From Gammaproteobacteria bacterium (GTDB lineage Bacteria; Pseudomonadota; Gammaproteobacteria; Arenicellales; JAANXG01), in contig JAHEKE010000004.1 in assembly GCA_024638505.1 (NCBI GenBank), positions 1-64,000 of the forward strand: 64,000 nt of DNA, in the 5' to 3' direction. Shown here in pieces: positions 34,206 through 42,431 of the stretch. The translations under genes were made by a program, and so were the position numbers. How positions within the stretch are numbered: the first letter of the stretch is position 1; every line of letters begins with the position of its first letter. The notes below the pieces were generated by a model that worked only from the letters and a program-made list of their open reading frames with translations, was not told the origin of the DNA and ran no database searches.

Positions 34206-36104
34206 ATGACTGCATTTGATCAAGTATACCGAGAATCCCTGGAGCACCCGGAACAGTTCTGGAGTAGAGCCGCGAACGCGGTGCACTGGGATAAAAAATG
34301 GGACAAGATACTGGACGACGCTGATGCACCGTATTACCGCTGGTTTACGGGCGGGAAGCTCAACAGCTGTTACAACGCCCTGGATATTCATGTAGAAAAT
34401 GGACGGGGCAGCCAGGCCGCGCTGATTTACGACAGCCCGGTGACGGATACGGTACGAACTTACAGCTATCTCGAGCTGCGTGATCAAGTGGCGGCATTCG
34501 CCGGCATGCTGGCTGGCCTGGGAGTAGAAAAAGGCGAGCGGGTTATTGTCTACATGCCGATGATCCCGCAAGCGGTGATTGCCATGCTCGCCTGCGCCCG
34601 CCTGGGAGCCGTGCATTCTGTCGTATTTGGCGGGTTTGCTGCCAACGAACTGGCGGTGCGCATAGATGACGCACAACCAAAAGTAATCGTATCTGCCTCC
34701 TGCGGCATCGAACCCGGCCGTATTGTCGAATATAAACCGCTGCTGGATGAAGCCATCGCAACCGCTGCGCATAAGCCGGCCGCGTGCGTCATTCTGCAGC
34801 GCGAACAGGCCAGAGCGGCGCTAACCGAAGGCCGCGATTACGACATGAGTGCGGCGCTGGCCGCGGCAGAACCGCACGACTGTGTATCGGTCGAAGCTAC
34901 CGATCCACTTTATATTTTGTATACCTCTGGCACCACCGGTCAGCCAAAGGGAGTAGTTCGTGACAACGGGGGTCACGTTGTTGCACTCAAATGGTCGATG
35001 AAGAACATCTACGATGTTGATCCTGGCGATGTTTACTGGGCGGCTTCAGATGTGGGATGGGTTGTTGGCCATTCTTACATTGTCTACGCGCCTCTGTTCA
35101 ACGGTAACACCACCGTTCTGTATGAGGGCAAGCCCGTCGGCACACCCGATCCCGGCGCCTTCTGGCGCGTGATCTCGCAGCACAAAGTGAAATGCCTGTT
35201 TACCGCTCCCACTGCCTTTCGCGCAATCAAAAAGGAGGATCCTGCCGGTACGCTGATCGGCGACTATGACCTGTCAGGATTAGAGACGCTCTATCTGGCT
35301 GGTGAGCGCTGTGATCCGGACACCCTCAAATGGGCGCAGGACAAACTGCGCGTTCCGGTCATTGACCACTGGTGGCAGACCGAGACCGGCTGGGCCATCT
35401 GTGCCAATTGTAAAGGTATAGAGCTGCTGCCGATTAAACAGGGCTCTCCCACCAAACCCGTTCCGGGGTGGGACCTGCGCGTTCTGGATGAGACGCAAAG
35501 CGAAGTGAAATCCGGCGACATCGGCGCACTCGTCGTCAAGCTGCCCTTGCCGCCTGGCACCTTTCCCACTCTGTGGAATGCCAGACAGCGCCACCACGAC
35601 GCTTATCTAGCCGATTATCCCGGCTACTATAAAACAGCAGACGCCGGTTTTATCGATGACGACGGCTATGTGTTTGTCATGTCTAGAACCGATGACATCA
35701 TCAATGTCGCCGGACATCGCCTGTCAACCGGAGCCATGGAAGAAGTCCTCGCCGCTCATCCCGATATCGCCGAGTGTGCTGTGACGGGCGTGGCCGATGC
35801 GCTCAAGGGACAGATTCCACTCGGCTTTGTCGTGCTTAATTCCGGCTGCGACCGGGACCACCAGACAATCGTCGCTGAAGCGGTCAAAATGGTGCGCGAT
35901 CAAATCGGTCCGGTAGCCGCGTTCAAACAGGCGCTGGTCGTAAAACGACTGCCGAAGACCCGTTCCGGGAAGATCTTGCGCGGCACCATGCAGAAAATAG
36001 CGGATTGCCAGGATTGGAAGATGCCAGCGACTATCGATGATCCCGCCATCCTGGACGAAATCACCGAGTCGCTGCAGTCAGTCGGCTACGCGAAAGGAAG
36101 TTAG
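34206..36104 (+). CDS. prpE: Propionyl-CoA synthetase (PrpE-like acyl-CoA synthetase)
   Basis: A 632-residue AMP-forming synthetase. The P-loop LYTSGTTGQPKGVVRDNGGH is PrpE-like rather than Acs-like. It has ASDVGWVVGHSYIVYAPL, the adenylate motif WWQTETGWA, and the C-terminal PKTRSGKILRGT with the regulatory Lys. It activates propionate (probably also acetate) to the CoA thioester. It is monocistronic as far as seen; no prpBCD is adjacent. Confidence 0.92.
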   Translation: MTAFDQVYRESLEHPEQFWSRAANAVHWDKKWDKILDDADAPYYRWFTGGKLNSCYNALDIHVENGRGSQAALIYDSPVTDTVRTYSYLELRDQVAAFAGMLAGLGVEKGERVIVYMPMIPQAVIAMLACARLGAVHSVVFGGFAANELAVRIDDAQPKVIVSASCGIEPGRIVEYKPLLDEAIATAAHKPAACVILQREQARAALTEGRDYDMSAALAAAEPHDCVSVEATDPLYILYTSGTTGQPKGVVRDNGGHVVALKWSMKNIYDVDPGDVYWAASDVGWVVGHSYIVYAPLFNGNTTVLYEGKPVGTPDPGAFWRVISQHKVKCLFTAPTAFRAIKKEDPAGTLIGDYDLSGLETLYLAGERCDPDTLKWAQDKLRVPVIDHWWQTETGWAICANCKGIELLPIKQGSPTKPVPGWDLRVLDETQSEVKSGDIGALVVKLPLPPGTFPTLWNARQRHHDAYLADYPGYYKTADAGFIDDDGYVFVMSRTDDIINVAGHRLSTGAMEEVLAAHPDIAECAVTGVADALKGQIPLGFVVLNSGCDRDHQTIVAEAVKMVRDQIGPVAAFKQALVVKRLPKTRSGKILRGTMQKIADCQDWKMPATIDDPAILDEITESLQSVGYAKGS

Positions 36105-36166
36105 CAAATGCGATAGCCTTGGCACTCAGCACGCCGCGCTTCCCGGATGATGCTCTGCGGATCAGG

Positions 36167-36787
36167 CTATCGCCAGCCGGCAAATTTGCCATCCCTGTAT
36201 TCACAGCTGCCCTCTCTGCCATCCAGCGCGCGGCACTGTCCGACACCCTGGGCAATGCCCTTGACAAAACGGCCTTCGAATCGCGTGGTATCTTTATAAT
36301 CAAACACGCCCCGGCCGTGCGGTGTACCGTTTACCCAGTTGCCTTCATAGCGATTGCCGTCAGCATAAAGCAAAATGCCGTAGCCGTTTGGTTTTCCGTC
36401 ACTCACTTTGCCTTCGTAGCGGTTCCCATCCGCGTCGACATAAATCCCGCGCCCGTGCCGCTTACCATTCTTGAACCCGCCTTCGTAGCGGGCACCATCG
36501 GATCTGACATATACCCCTTGACCATGCCGTTTGCCATTTTTCATTCTGCCTTCGTAACGACTGGTTAACACCCGGCCATCTTTTAGCCGCTGCCATATCA
36601 ATACCCCGTAACCGTTTGCTTTGTTGTAAACGCAGGGTCCATTCCAGGCAGCGGTTTCATCTGGCCGTGGCTTGCTATTCCACACGAAGCAGCCATCGTT
36701 TGTTTTAAACCAGCCCCCCTGCGCCAAGGCGGACTCAATGAAGACAGCGCACAGCAAGAGGATGAGGGGTTTCATATTACGCACCAT
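36167..36787 (-). CDS. Exported MORN-repeat protein
   Basis: 206 residues with a signal peptide (about 1-24, ending near ESALAQGG). About five MORN repeats follow, each with the YEGxxxxGxxHGxGxY pattern (for example RYEGGFKNGKRHGRGIY). MORN repeats often bind membranes or proteins; no enzyme domain is attached. Its 3' end lies 62 bases from the converging prpE stop. Confidence 0.85.
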   Translation of the reverse strand: MVRNMKPLILLLCAVFIESALAQGGWFKTNDGCFVWNSKPRPDETAAWNGPCVYNKANGYGVLIWQRLKDGRVLTSRYEGRMKNGKRHGQGVYVRSDGARYEGGFKNGKRHGRGIYVDADGNRYEGKVSDGKPNGYGILLYADGNRYEGNWVNGTPHGRGVFDYKDTTRFEGRFVKGIAQGVGQCRALDGREGSCEYRDGKFAGWR

Positions 36788-37003
36788 ATCATTTTCTACA
36801 AGTTCGATTTCTTAAGATTGAGCGCAGAATCGTTACCAATAGCATGCTCTAAATCCTGGTGTCTACCAGCTCCAAACAGCTATTGCATTGAAGAAAATTC
36901 AAAAACGCCGCGTACGCTAGTCGCAAATGTGTATTTCACTTAAGATCCCCTCCTTGCCTGGTTCCTGCAACGTGCCTTTTCAGACTCAGCCAAATTTTGG
37001 TGT

Positions 37004-37879
37004 ATGCGATTGAAAATATCCGACATATTTCTTGCCATTTCTGTTGCAGTCATCTGGGGTGGCGGCTTTCTATTCGCGAAAACTGCGATAGATCATTTTC
37101 CGCCTATTCTACTAATGGCGTTTCGCTTCACCCTCACCGCCGTGGCCCTAATCTGGTTTGTACCCAGGCCGAACAGCATTGTCCTCAAGCGCATATTCTG
37201 GATTTCTCTGGTCAGCGCGGCCATTCAATATAGCTTAACTTTCAGTGGATTGAAGGGATTGGACGCGTCTACTGCGATCATTATCGTCCAGCTCGAGGTA
37301 CCTTTCGGCGTGCTGGGTGCAGTTTTAATTTTAAAAGACCGGTTGCATTTAAAGCACGTAATCGGAATAGCGCTGGCGTTCTCCGGTGTAGTGTTGATCG
37401 CAGGAGAGCCTTCGCTCAAGGACAATCTTTTCTACGTCCTGCTCGTCGCCGCCGGGGCGATGACCTGGGCAGTTGGTCAGGTGATGGTCAAAACCCTCGG
37501 CCCGGTGGGAGGTTTTACCCTGATCGCCTGGGTTGCCGTGTTCGCCTCTCCCCAGCTGCTCCTGTCATCCTGGCTGTTTGAACACAACCACTTTAACGCA
37601 ATACGCGACGCCAGCATGTTGGTATGGTCGGCGGTGGTTTATCTGGCATTCATCATGACCGCGTTGGGCTACGCGATATGGTACCACCTGCTTGGCAAGT
37701 ACTCGGTAAATCAGGTCATGCCGTTTTTATTGCTGCTGCCGGTCACCACCGTGGTCGGTGGCGTGCTGCTGCTGGACGAGGAGCTGACGGTGAGAATCGC
37801 GATCGGTGGCATTCTGGCGATCACTGGCGTCGCCATAATCAACCTGATCCGAACCGAAACCAAACCGGTGGAGCAATGA
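37004..37879 (+). CDS. EamA/DMT-superfamily transporter
   Basis: 291 residues with about ten membrane helices in two EamA repeats: AVIWGGGFLFAKTAIDHFPP at the start, and LLLPVTTVVGGVLLLDEELT near the end. Probably exports or imports a small metabolite. It is followed 64 bases later by the M24 creatinase-like gene and may share its promoter. Confidence 0.88.
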   Translation: MRLKISDIFLAISVAVIWGGGFLFAKTAIDHFPPILLMAFRFTLTAVALIWFVPRPNSIVLKRIFWISLVSAAIQYSLTFSGLKGLDASTAIIIVQLEVPFGVLGAVLILKDRLHLKHVIGIALAFSGVVLIAGEPSLKDNLFYVLLVAAGAMTWAVGQVMVKTLGPVGGFTLIAWVAVFASPQLLLSSWLFEHNHFNAIRDASMLVWSAVVYLAFIMTALGYAIWYHLLGKYSVNQVMPFLLLLPVTTVVGGVLLLDEELTVRIAIGGILAITGVAIINLIRTETKPVEQ

Positions 37880-37943
37880 CTTGTATTTTTAGTTTGGCGA
37901 TATTACGCGTGGTTTCTTGCACTGAGAGCTGAGGTAGATCTGA

Positions 37944-39104
37944 ATGCCGTTACATTTCAGTCCCGATGAGATGCGTAGCCGTCGCGCCCAGGCAGCCCAG
38001 GCTCTGCTCGACAAAAATTTGGAAGGCCTGCTCGTTTTCAAGCAGGAGAGTATGTACTACCTGACGGGCTACGATTCCTTCGGCTTCAGCATGTTTCAGT
38101 GTCTGTACGTTGACGCCGACGGTAACACGACTCTGTTGACCAGATTACCCGACCTGCGGCAGGCTCGGTACACTTCGGATATCGCTGATATTCGATTGTG
38201 GCACGACGTAGAGGGGGTGAACCCGGGGCATTGCCTGCGGGAAATGCTGGCAGACAAAGGATGCAAGAATAAGAAGCTGGGAATTGAGCTGCAAAGCTAC
38301 GGACTAACGGCATTCAACTGGCGGCTGGTCGAACAGGCACTGGATGGTTTCTGCACCCTGGAGAATGCATCTCGTTTGGTAGACGTGCTCCGCTCGGTGA
38401 AAAGCCCGCAGGAAGTATTGTATGCGCGCCGCGCCGCCGAACTGGCGGATCAGGCTTTAGATCAGGCAATCAGGCGGGCCCGGCCCGGGGCTTTCGAAGG
38501 CGATATACTCGCCGCCATGCAGGGCGCCGTGTTCAAGGGCGGCGGAGATTATGCCGGCAATGAATTCATCATCGGCTCAGGGCCAGCGGCACTGCTTGTG
38601 CGCTATTTCACCGGGCGGCGGCATCTGAATGATAATGATCAACTTACTGTGGAGTTTGCCGGCGCGTATCGCCGCTATCACGCGGCAATGATGAGAACGA
38701 TTATCGTTGGTCATGCGCACGCGCAGCATGTGGAAATGCATCAGGTTTGTGTCGATGCTTTGAACGCAGCCATGGAAGCTGTTAAGCCCGGCAATGCAAT
38801 GGGAGCGGTGTACGACGCACATGCCAGAGTTATGGACGATGCGGGATATTTTGCGCACCGAATGCGTGCCTGTGGTTATGGCATGGGAGCAGTGTACAAT
38901 CCGCTATGGGTCGACCCGCCGATGTTTTATGAAGGTAACCCATTGCTAATGCAGGCCGGCAACATTTTCTTTCTCCACATGATCCTGGCCAATTCGGACA
39001 GCGGGCGCGCCATGACGCTGGGGCACACGGTTTTGGTCACGCAAACCGGCTGTGAACCGCTCAGCAGAGCGTCACTGCAACTGGTGGCTAATCTGCAGGA
39101 GTAA
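37944..39104 (+). CDS. M24 creatinase-like hydrolase without metal ligands
   Basis: A 386-residue protein with a creatinase/prolidase N-terminal domain (about 1-135) and the pita-bread M24 domain. None of the five usual metal ligands is kept: the strand reads TVEFAGAYRRYHAAMMRT, the GHGIG-type loop reads CGYGMGAVYN, and the last two Glu positions read NIFFLHMIL and LVTQTGCEPL. This resembles metal-independent members such as creatinase and the ectoine hydrolase DoeA/EutD, so it may cleave a small amide or compatible solute. Substrate unknown. Confidence 0.8.
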   Translation: MPLHFSPDEMRSRRAQAAQALLDKNLEGLLVFKQESMYYLTGYDSFGFSMFQCLYVDADGNTTLLTRLPDLRQARYTSDIADIRLWHDVEGVNPGHCLREMLADKGCKNKKLGIELQSYGLTAFNWRLVEQALDGFCTLENASRLVDVLRSVKSPQEVLYARRAAELADQALDQAIRRARPGAFEGDILAAMQGAVFKGGGDYAGNEFIIGSGPAALLVRYFTGRRHLNDNDQLTVEFAGAYRRYHAAMMRTIIVGHAHAQHVEMHQVCVDALNAAMEAVKPGNAMGAVYDAHARVMDDAGYFAHRMRACGYGMGAVYNPLWVDPPMFYEGNPLLMQAGNIFFLHMILANSDSGRAMTLGHTVLVTQTGCEPLSRASLQLVANLQE

Positions 39105-39173
39105 AAACCGTTAAGCTGCTTCGTCATTGGCAGTTTATTAAACAGCTGACTCCGTACACCATGAAGCCTCAGC

Positions 39174-42100
39174 TTAACCGGCGTTCGGCGCATCCTCAAC
39201 TTTTTTACTGGCCGCAGGTTTTAGTACGCCTTCTCCCAGCCGCAGCAGACTCGGTAGCAAAATCAGGGTGAAAACGGTGCTGACGGCCAGCCCGCCGACG
39301 ATAACCGCCGCCAATCCGCGATAGAGTTCGGTACCCGCGCCGGGAATCAGAACCAGCGGCAGCATTCCAAATAGCGTGGTCAGCGTGCTCATCAGTATAG
39401 GGCGTAACCGCATGCGGACTGACTGCTCTACAGCCTCACGTCGACCCATGCCTTCTCGCTCTGCGATGCGGGTCTGATTCACCAAGAGAATCGCATTATT
39501 CACCACTAAACCCAAAGAGATGACAAATCCGATCATGGTAAGCAAATCCAGCGGTTGTGGACTGAGCACGCTGATCCAGCGCAAAGCGAAAATTCCGCCT
39601 ACGCTGGCCATAGGAATTACCAGCAGTACCATAAGGCTGTCTATGAAAGAGCGAAACAGGGCGCTCATCAACAAGTAGAGAATGGCGATAGCCAGAACAA
39701 AACTGCCCGCCATATCGCGCAGAGTCTCGGTCAGCTTGTCCGCGGATCCACGGTACTCAATCACCCCGTCTTCCGGTAGCTGATTTTGAATTACCGGAGC
39801 GACTTTCTCCTGCAGAATCTTGATTGAGCGCTCCAGCGATACGCCCGGAGGTGGTCGCACCTGCAGGGTAACGGTACGCCGCCGGTTTACCCGTCGGATT
39901 TCATTTGGGCCCGCTGTACGCTCCAAGTCGACCAGCTCGCCTAGAGGCACAACCCCACCATTAGGGGTAGCCAGAGGTATGGCCTCTATGTCTTCGGGCA
40001 GTGCCCACGGCTCCGCGCGAAGAATAATGTCGCGCTCCTGCTCGCCGTCAAAGTAATCGCCAACGTATAGTCCGTCACCAATAGCGCGCACAATGCCCTG
40101 CATCGTCTGCCGATTCCATCCCACTTCCGCTACGCGTCGATCGTCAGGCACGAGCCGAATTTCTGGTTCCGCCAGGTCGAGCCCGGGATAGGGTCTGACC
40201 TGCGCTCCGGGAAGCTCCGCAAGCGCCAAGCCGAAGCCGATTGCGGCGGCGCGCAGGGCAGCGTCTATATCCCGGCTTTGAATATCCATATCGATTGCAT
40301 TGCTTCCCGACAGCCCGCCAAACAGCGAAGCCCGGCTGGCAAAACCGATCGTGTCAGGAAATCCGTAGATCAACTCATTCAGCAGGTTTTCTACGTCGTC
40401 GACCTGATCGGGATCTGTCCCGCGCGCCCCCATGAATACCCCGCGGGAAAAGGCCACGAAAAAGTAGTTTTCAATATAGGGTTCTTTTTCCTTTTTATAG
40501 TGCGGGCGGATCCTCTCCTGGATAACTTTCCCCATTTCCTCCTCCAGATAGTCCATACCAGAGCCGGGGGGCGGTAAGATGAAAGCGAAAACGAGATTGC
40601 GCTTGCCGGTGGGCAGGTAGTCCGTTTCAGGCAACCAGTAGGTAATGGCAGAAATCGGGATCATGGTTAGAATCAGTACCCATAGGATCCGTCTCGTCGT
40701 GGTGTCGGTTAGTGCCATAATCCAGCGGGAACCTTTATCCCACCAATGCCGGTGAGGATCCGATAGCGTTTTAGTCTTGATCCACTTGTAGGCCGCCGTC
40801 GGAATGATACTGACCGCGATAAGCAGGGAGGCGATAACCGCAACGGCAATAGTAACCGCCAGGTCGCTGAACAGCTGTCCGGCTTCACCGGGTAGAAAAA
40901 CGATGGGCAGAAATATCGCTACGGTGGTGGCGGTAGAGGCAAGCAGCGCGCCCCACACCAGACTAACCCCGCGCGCGGACGCGCGCTTGGGGGCCATACC
41001 CTCCTCGCGCAGGCGTATGATGTTTTCCAGCACCACTATTCCCGCATCAAGCACCATACCCAGGGCCAGCGCCAGACCGGCGAGCGAAATGACGTTCAGG
41101 GTCAGTCCGCTTGTATCCAGAACGAAAAAAGCGGCGCATAGAGAGAGCGGTATCGCCAGCGCCACGGTCAGCGTTGCCCTGAACCGGCGCAGGAACCACC
41201 ATAGCACGCCGACTGCCAGCAGCATGCCCAGACCCAGGTTTGTGCGCAACATCTCTATCGAGCGGTTAATGTATACCGTTTCATCATATACCTGATTGAT
41301 GTTCAGGCCGGCGCGCTTGAGCGGACCCTGTTTCAGTTCCTCTATCGCCTGCTGCAGTTTGTTCATCACCTGCAGCACATTGACCCCCTGCTCTCGATGC
41401 GCGTTTGCGTACATCGCAGAATTGTCATTACCGATACCGAATGCAGATCGATCGGAGAGAACCACATCAACGGTAGCGATGTTGCGCAGGTGCACCGGCC
41501 GCCCGTCGCGCCACTCCACTATCAGGTTAGGCAGCTGCTCTGCGTTGAGGCGGCCCTTGAAGCGCAGCGTATACAGGCGCTTGCCAACTTCGGTAAAGCC
41601 CCCAGTGACATCCTGATTGCCTCCCGCCAGGCGTGAAACCACGGGCAGCTGCACACCTAGATTAGCCGCCAGGTACGGATCAAAAGTGATTCTGATTTCT
41701 GTATCACGTCCGCCATAGATCTCTGATAATGCAACACCCGGTACCTGCTCGATTCGGCTTTGCACCACCTCTTCGAGAAAATCCTTGTAACTGGCTATCG
41801 GCCTGTCATTACCCGGCAGCGTCTGGATGTTAAACCAGGCAATTGCCCTGCTGTCTCCCCCAACCGCACTGATTACCGGCTCATCAGTATCCTCAGGATA
41901 GCGAGGGACCTGATTCAGTCGATTGAGGACCTCTATCAGCGCGCGCTGCAATTCTTTCCCCACTTCGAAAGTAATCGTAATTTCAGCGCGGCCTCTCTGT
42001 GCACGCGCCAGAATGCGGGATGCACCAGGAATGCCGCGCAGCACTTTTTCCTGGGGTTCCACAATCTCAGCCTCGACTTCCTGCGGCGCCGCCGCGCGCC

Positions 42101-42251
42101 AGTTGGTCGTGATCTTAATCTCGGGCTTTTCCAGCTCAGGAGTCAGCTGTACTGGCAACCTGAGCATGCTGATCACTCCGAAAAGCAGGGTGAACAGAAC
42201 CGCAACGGTGACCGCGATGGGATTACTCAATGACAGACGCGTCAGATTCAT
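39174..42251 (-). CDS. RND-superfamily efflux permease
   Basis: A 1025-residue inner-membrane pump with two halves, each with six helices and large periplasmic loops. In the helix-4 proton-relay segment ALGMVLDAGIVVLENI there is one Asp where AcrB has two, and the partner helix reads LGLVVNNAILLVN with Asn where AcrB has Lys. This points to a non-AcrB subclass. The periplasmic adaptor and outer-membrane factor expected beside it are not in the window. Confidence 0.9.
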   Translation of the reverse strand: MNLTRLSLSNPIAVTVAVLFTLLFGVISMLRLPVQLTPELEKPEIKITTNWRAAAPQEVEAEIVEPQEKVLRGIPGASRILARAQRGRAEITITFEVGKELQRALIEVLNRLNQVPRYPEDTDEPVISAVGGDSRAIAWFNIQTLPGNDRPIASYKDFLEEVVQSRIEQVPGVALSEIYGGRDTEIRITFDPYLAANLGVQLPVVSRLAGGNQDVTGGFTEVGKRLYTLRFKGRLNAEQLPNLIVEWRDGRPVHLRNIATVDVVLSDRSAFGIGNDNSAMYANAHREQGVNVLQVMNKLQQAIEELKQGPLKRAGLNINQVYDETVYINRSIEMLRTNLGLGMLLAVGVLWWFLRRFRATLTVALAIPLSLCAAFFVLDTSGLTLNVISLAGLALALGMVLDAGIVVLENIIRLREEGMAPKRASARGVSLVWGALLASTATTVAIFLPIVFLPGEAGQLFSDLAVTIAVAVIASLLIAVSIIPTAAYKWIKTKTLSDPHRHWWDKGSRWIMALTDTTTRRILWVLILTMIPISAITYWLPETDYLPTGKRNLVFAFILPPPGSGMDYLEEEMGKVIQERIRPHYKKEKEPYIENYFFVAFSRGVFMGARGTDPDQVDDVENLLNELIYGFPDTIGFASRASLFGGLSGSNAIDMDIQSRDIDAALRAAAIGFGLALAELPGAQVRPYPGLDLAEPEIRLVPDDRRVAEVGWNRQTMQGIVRAIGDGLYVGDYFDGEQERDIILRAEPWALPEDIEAIPLATPNGGVVPLGELVDLERTAGPNEIRRVNRRRTVTLQVRPPPGVSLERSIKILQEKVAPVIQNQLPEDGVIEYRGSADKLTETLRDMAGSFVLAIAILYLLMSALFRSFIDSLMVLLVIPMASVGGIFALRWISVLSPQPLDLLTMIGFVISLGLVVNNAILLVNQTRIAEREGMGRREAVEQSVRMRLRPILMSTLTTLFGMLPLVLIPGAGTELYRGLAAVIVGGLAVSTVFTLILLPSLLRLGEGVLKPAASKKVEDAPNAG

Positions 42252-42431
42252 GCCGGTCGAGTTTAACTCACGTGATCAGCGTCTTTTTGCTGCATACAGC
42301 CCTTACCGCCGTGTAAAACGCAGATCTCATCCGAAATATTTGCTGTAACCAATTGAAATATCGACACTCGCCTGGACCAAAGATTAAAAACCATAGCAAA
42401 ATAACGGGTTTACGTTTGAATTCCAGACCGA

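Noticed and set aside
36119-36568. Plus-strand frame opposite the MORN protein
   Set aside because: The apparent repeats are the antisense image of the MORN repeats.
39109-39180. TTAAGCTG / CAGCTTAA inverted repeat between the convergent M24 and RND genes
   Set aside because: The arms are separated by about 51 bases and have no T-run, so not a credible terminator.
41760-42348. Plus-strand frames opposite the RND permease
   Set aside because: Antisense to a well-conserved membrane transporter; no support of their own.
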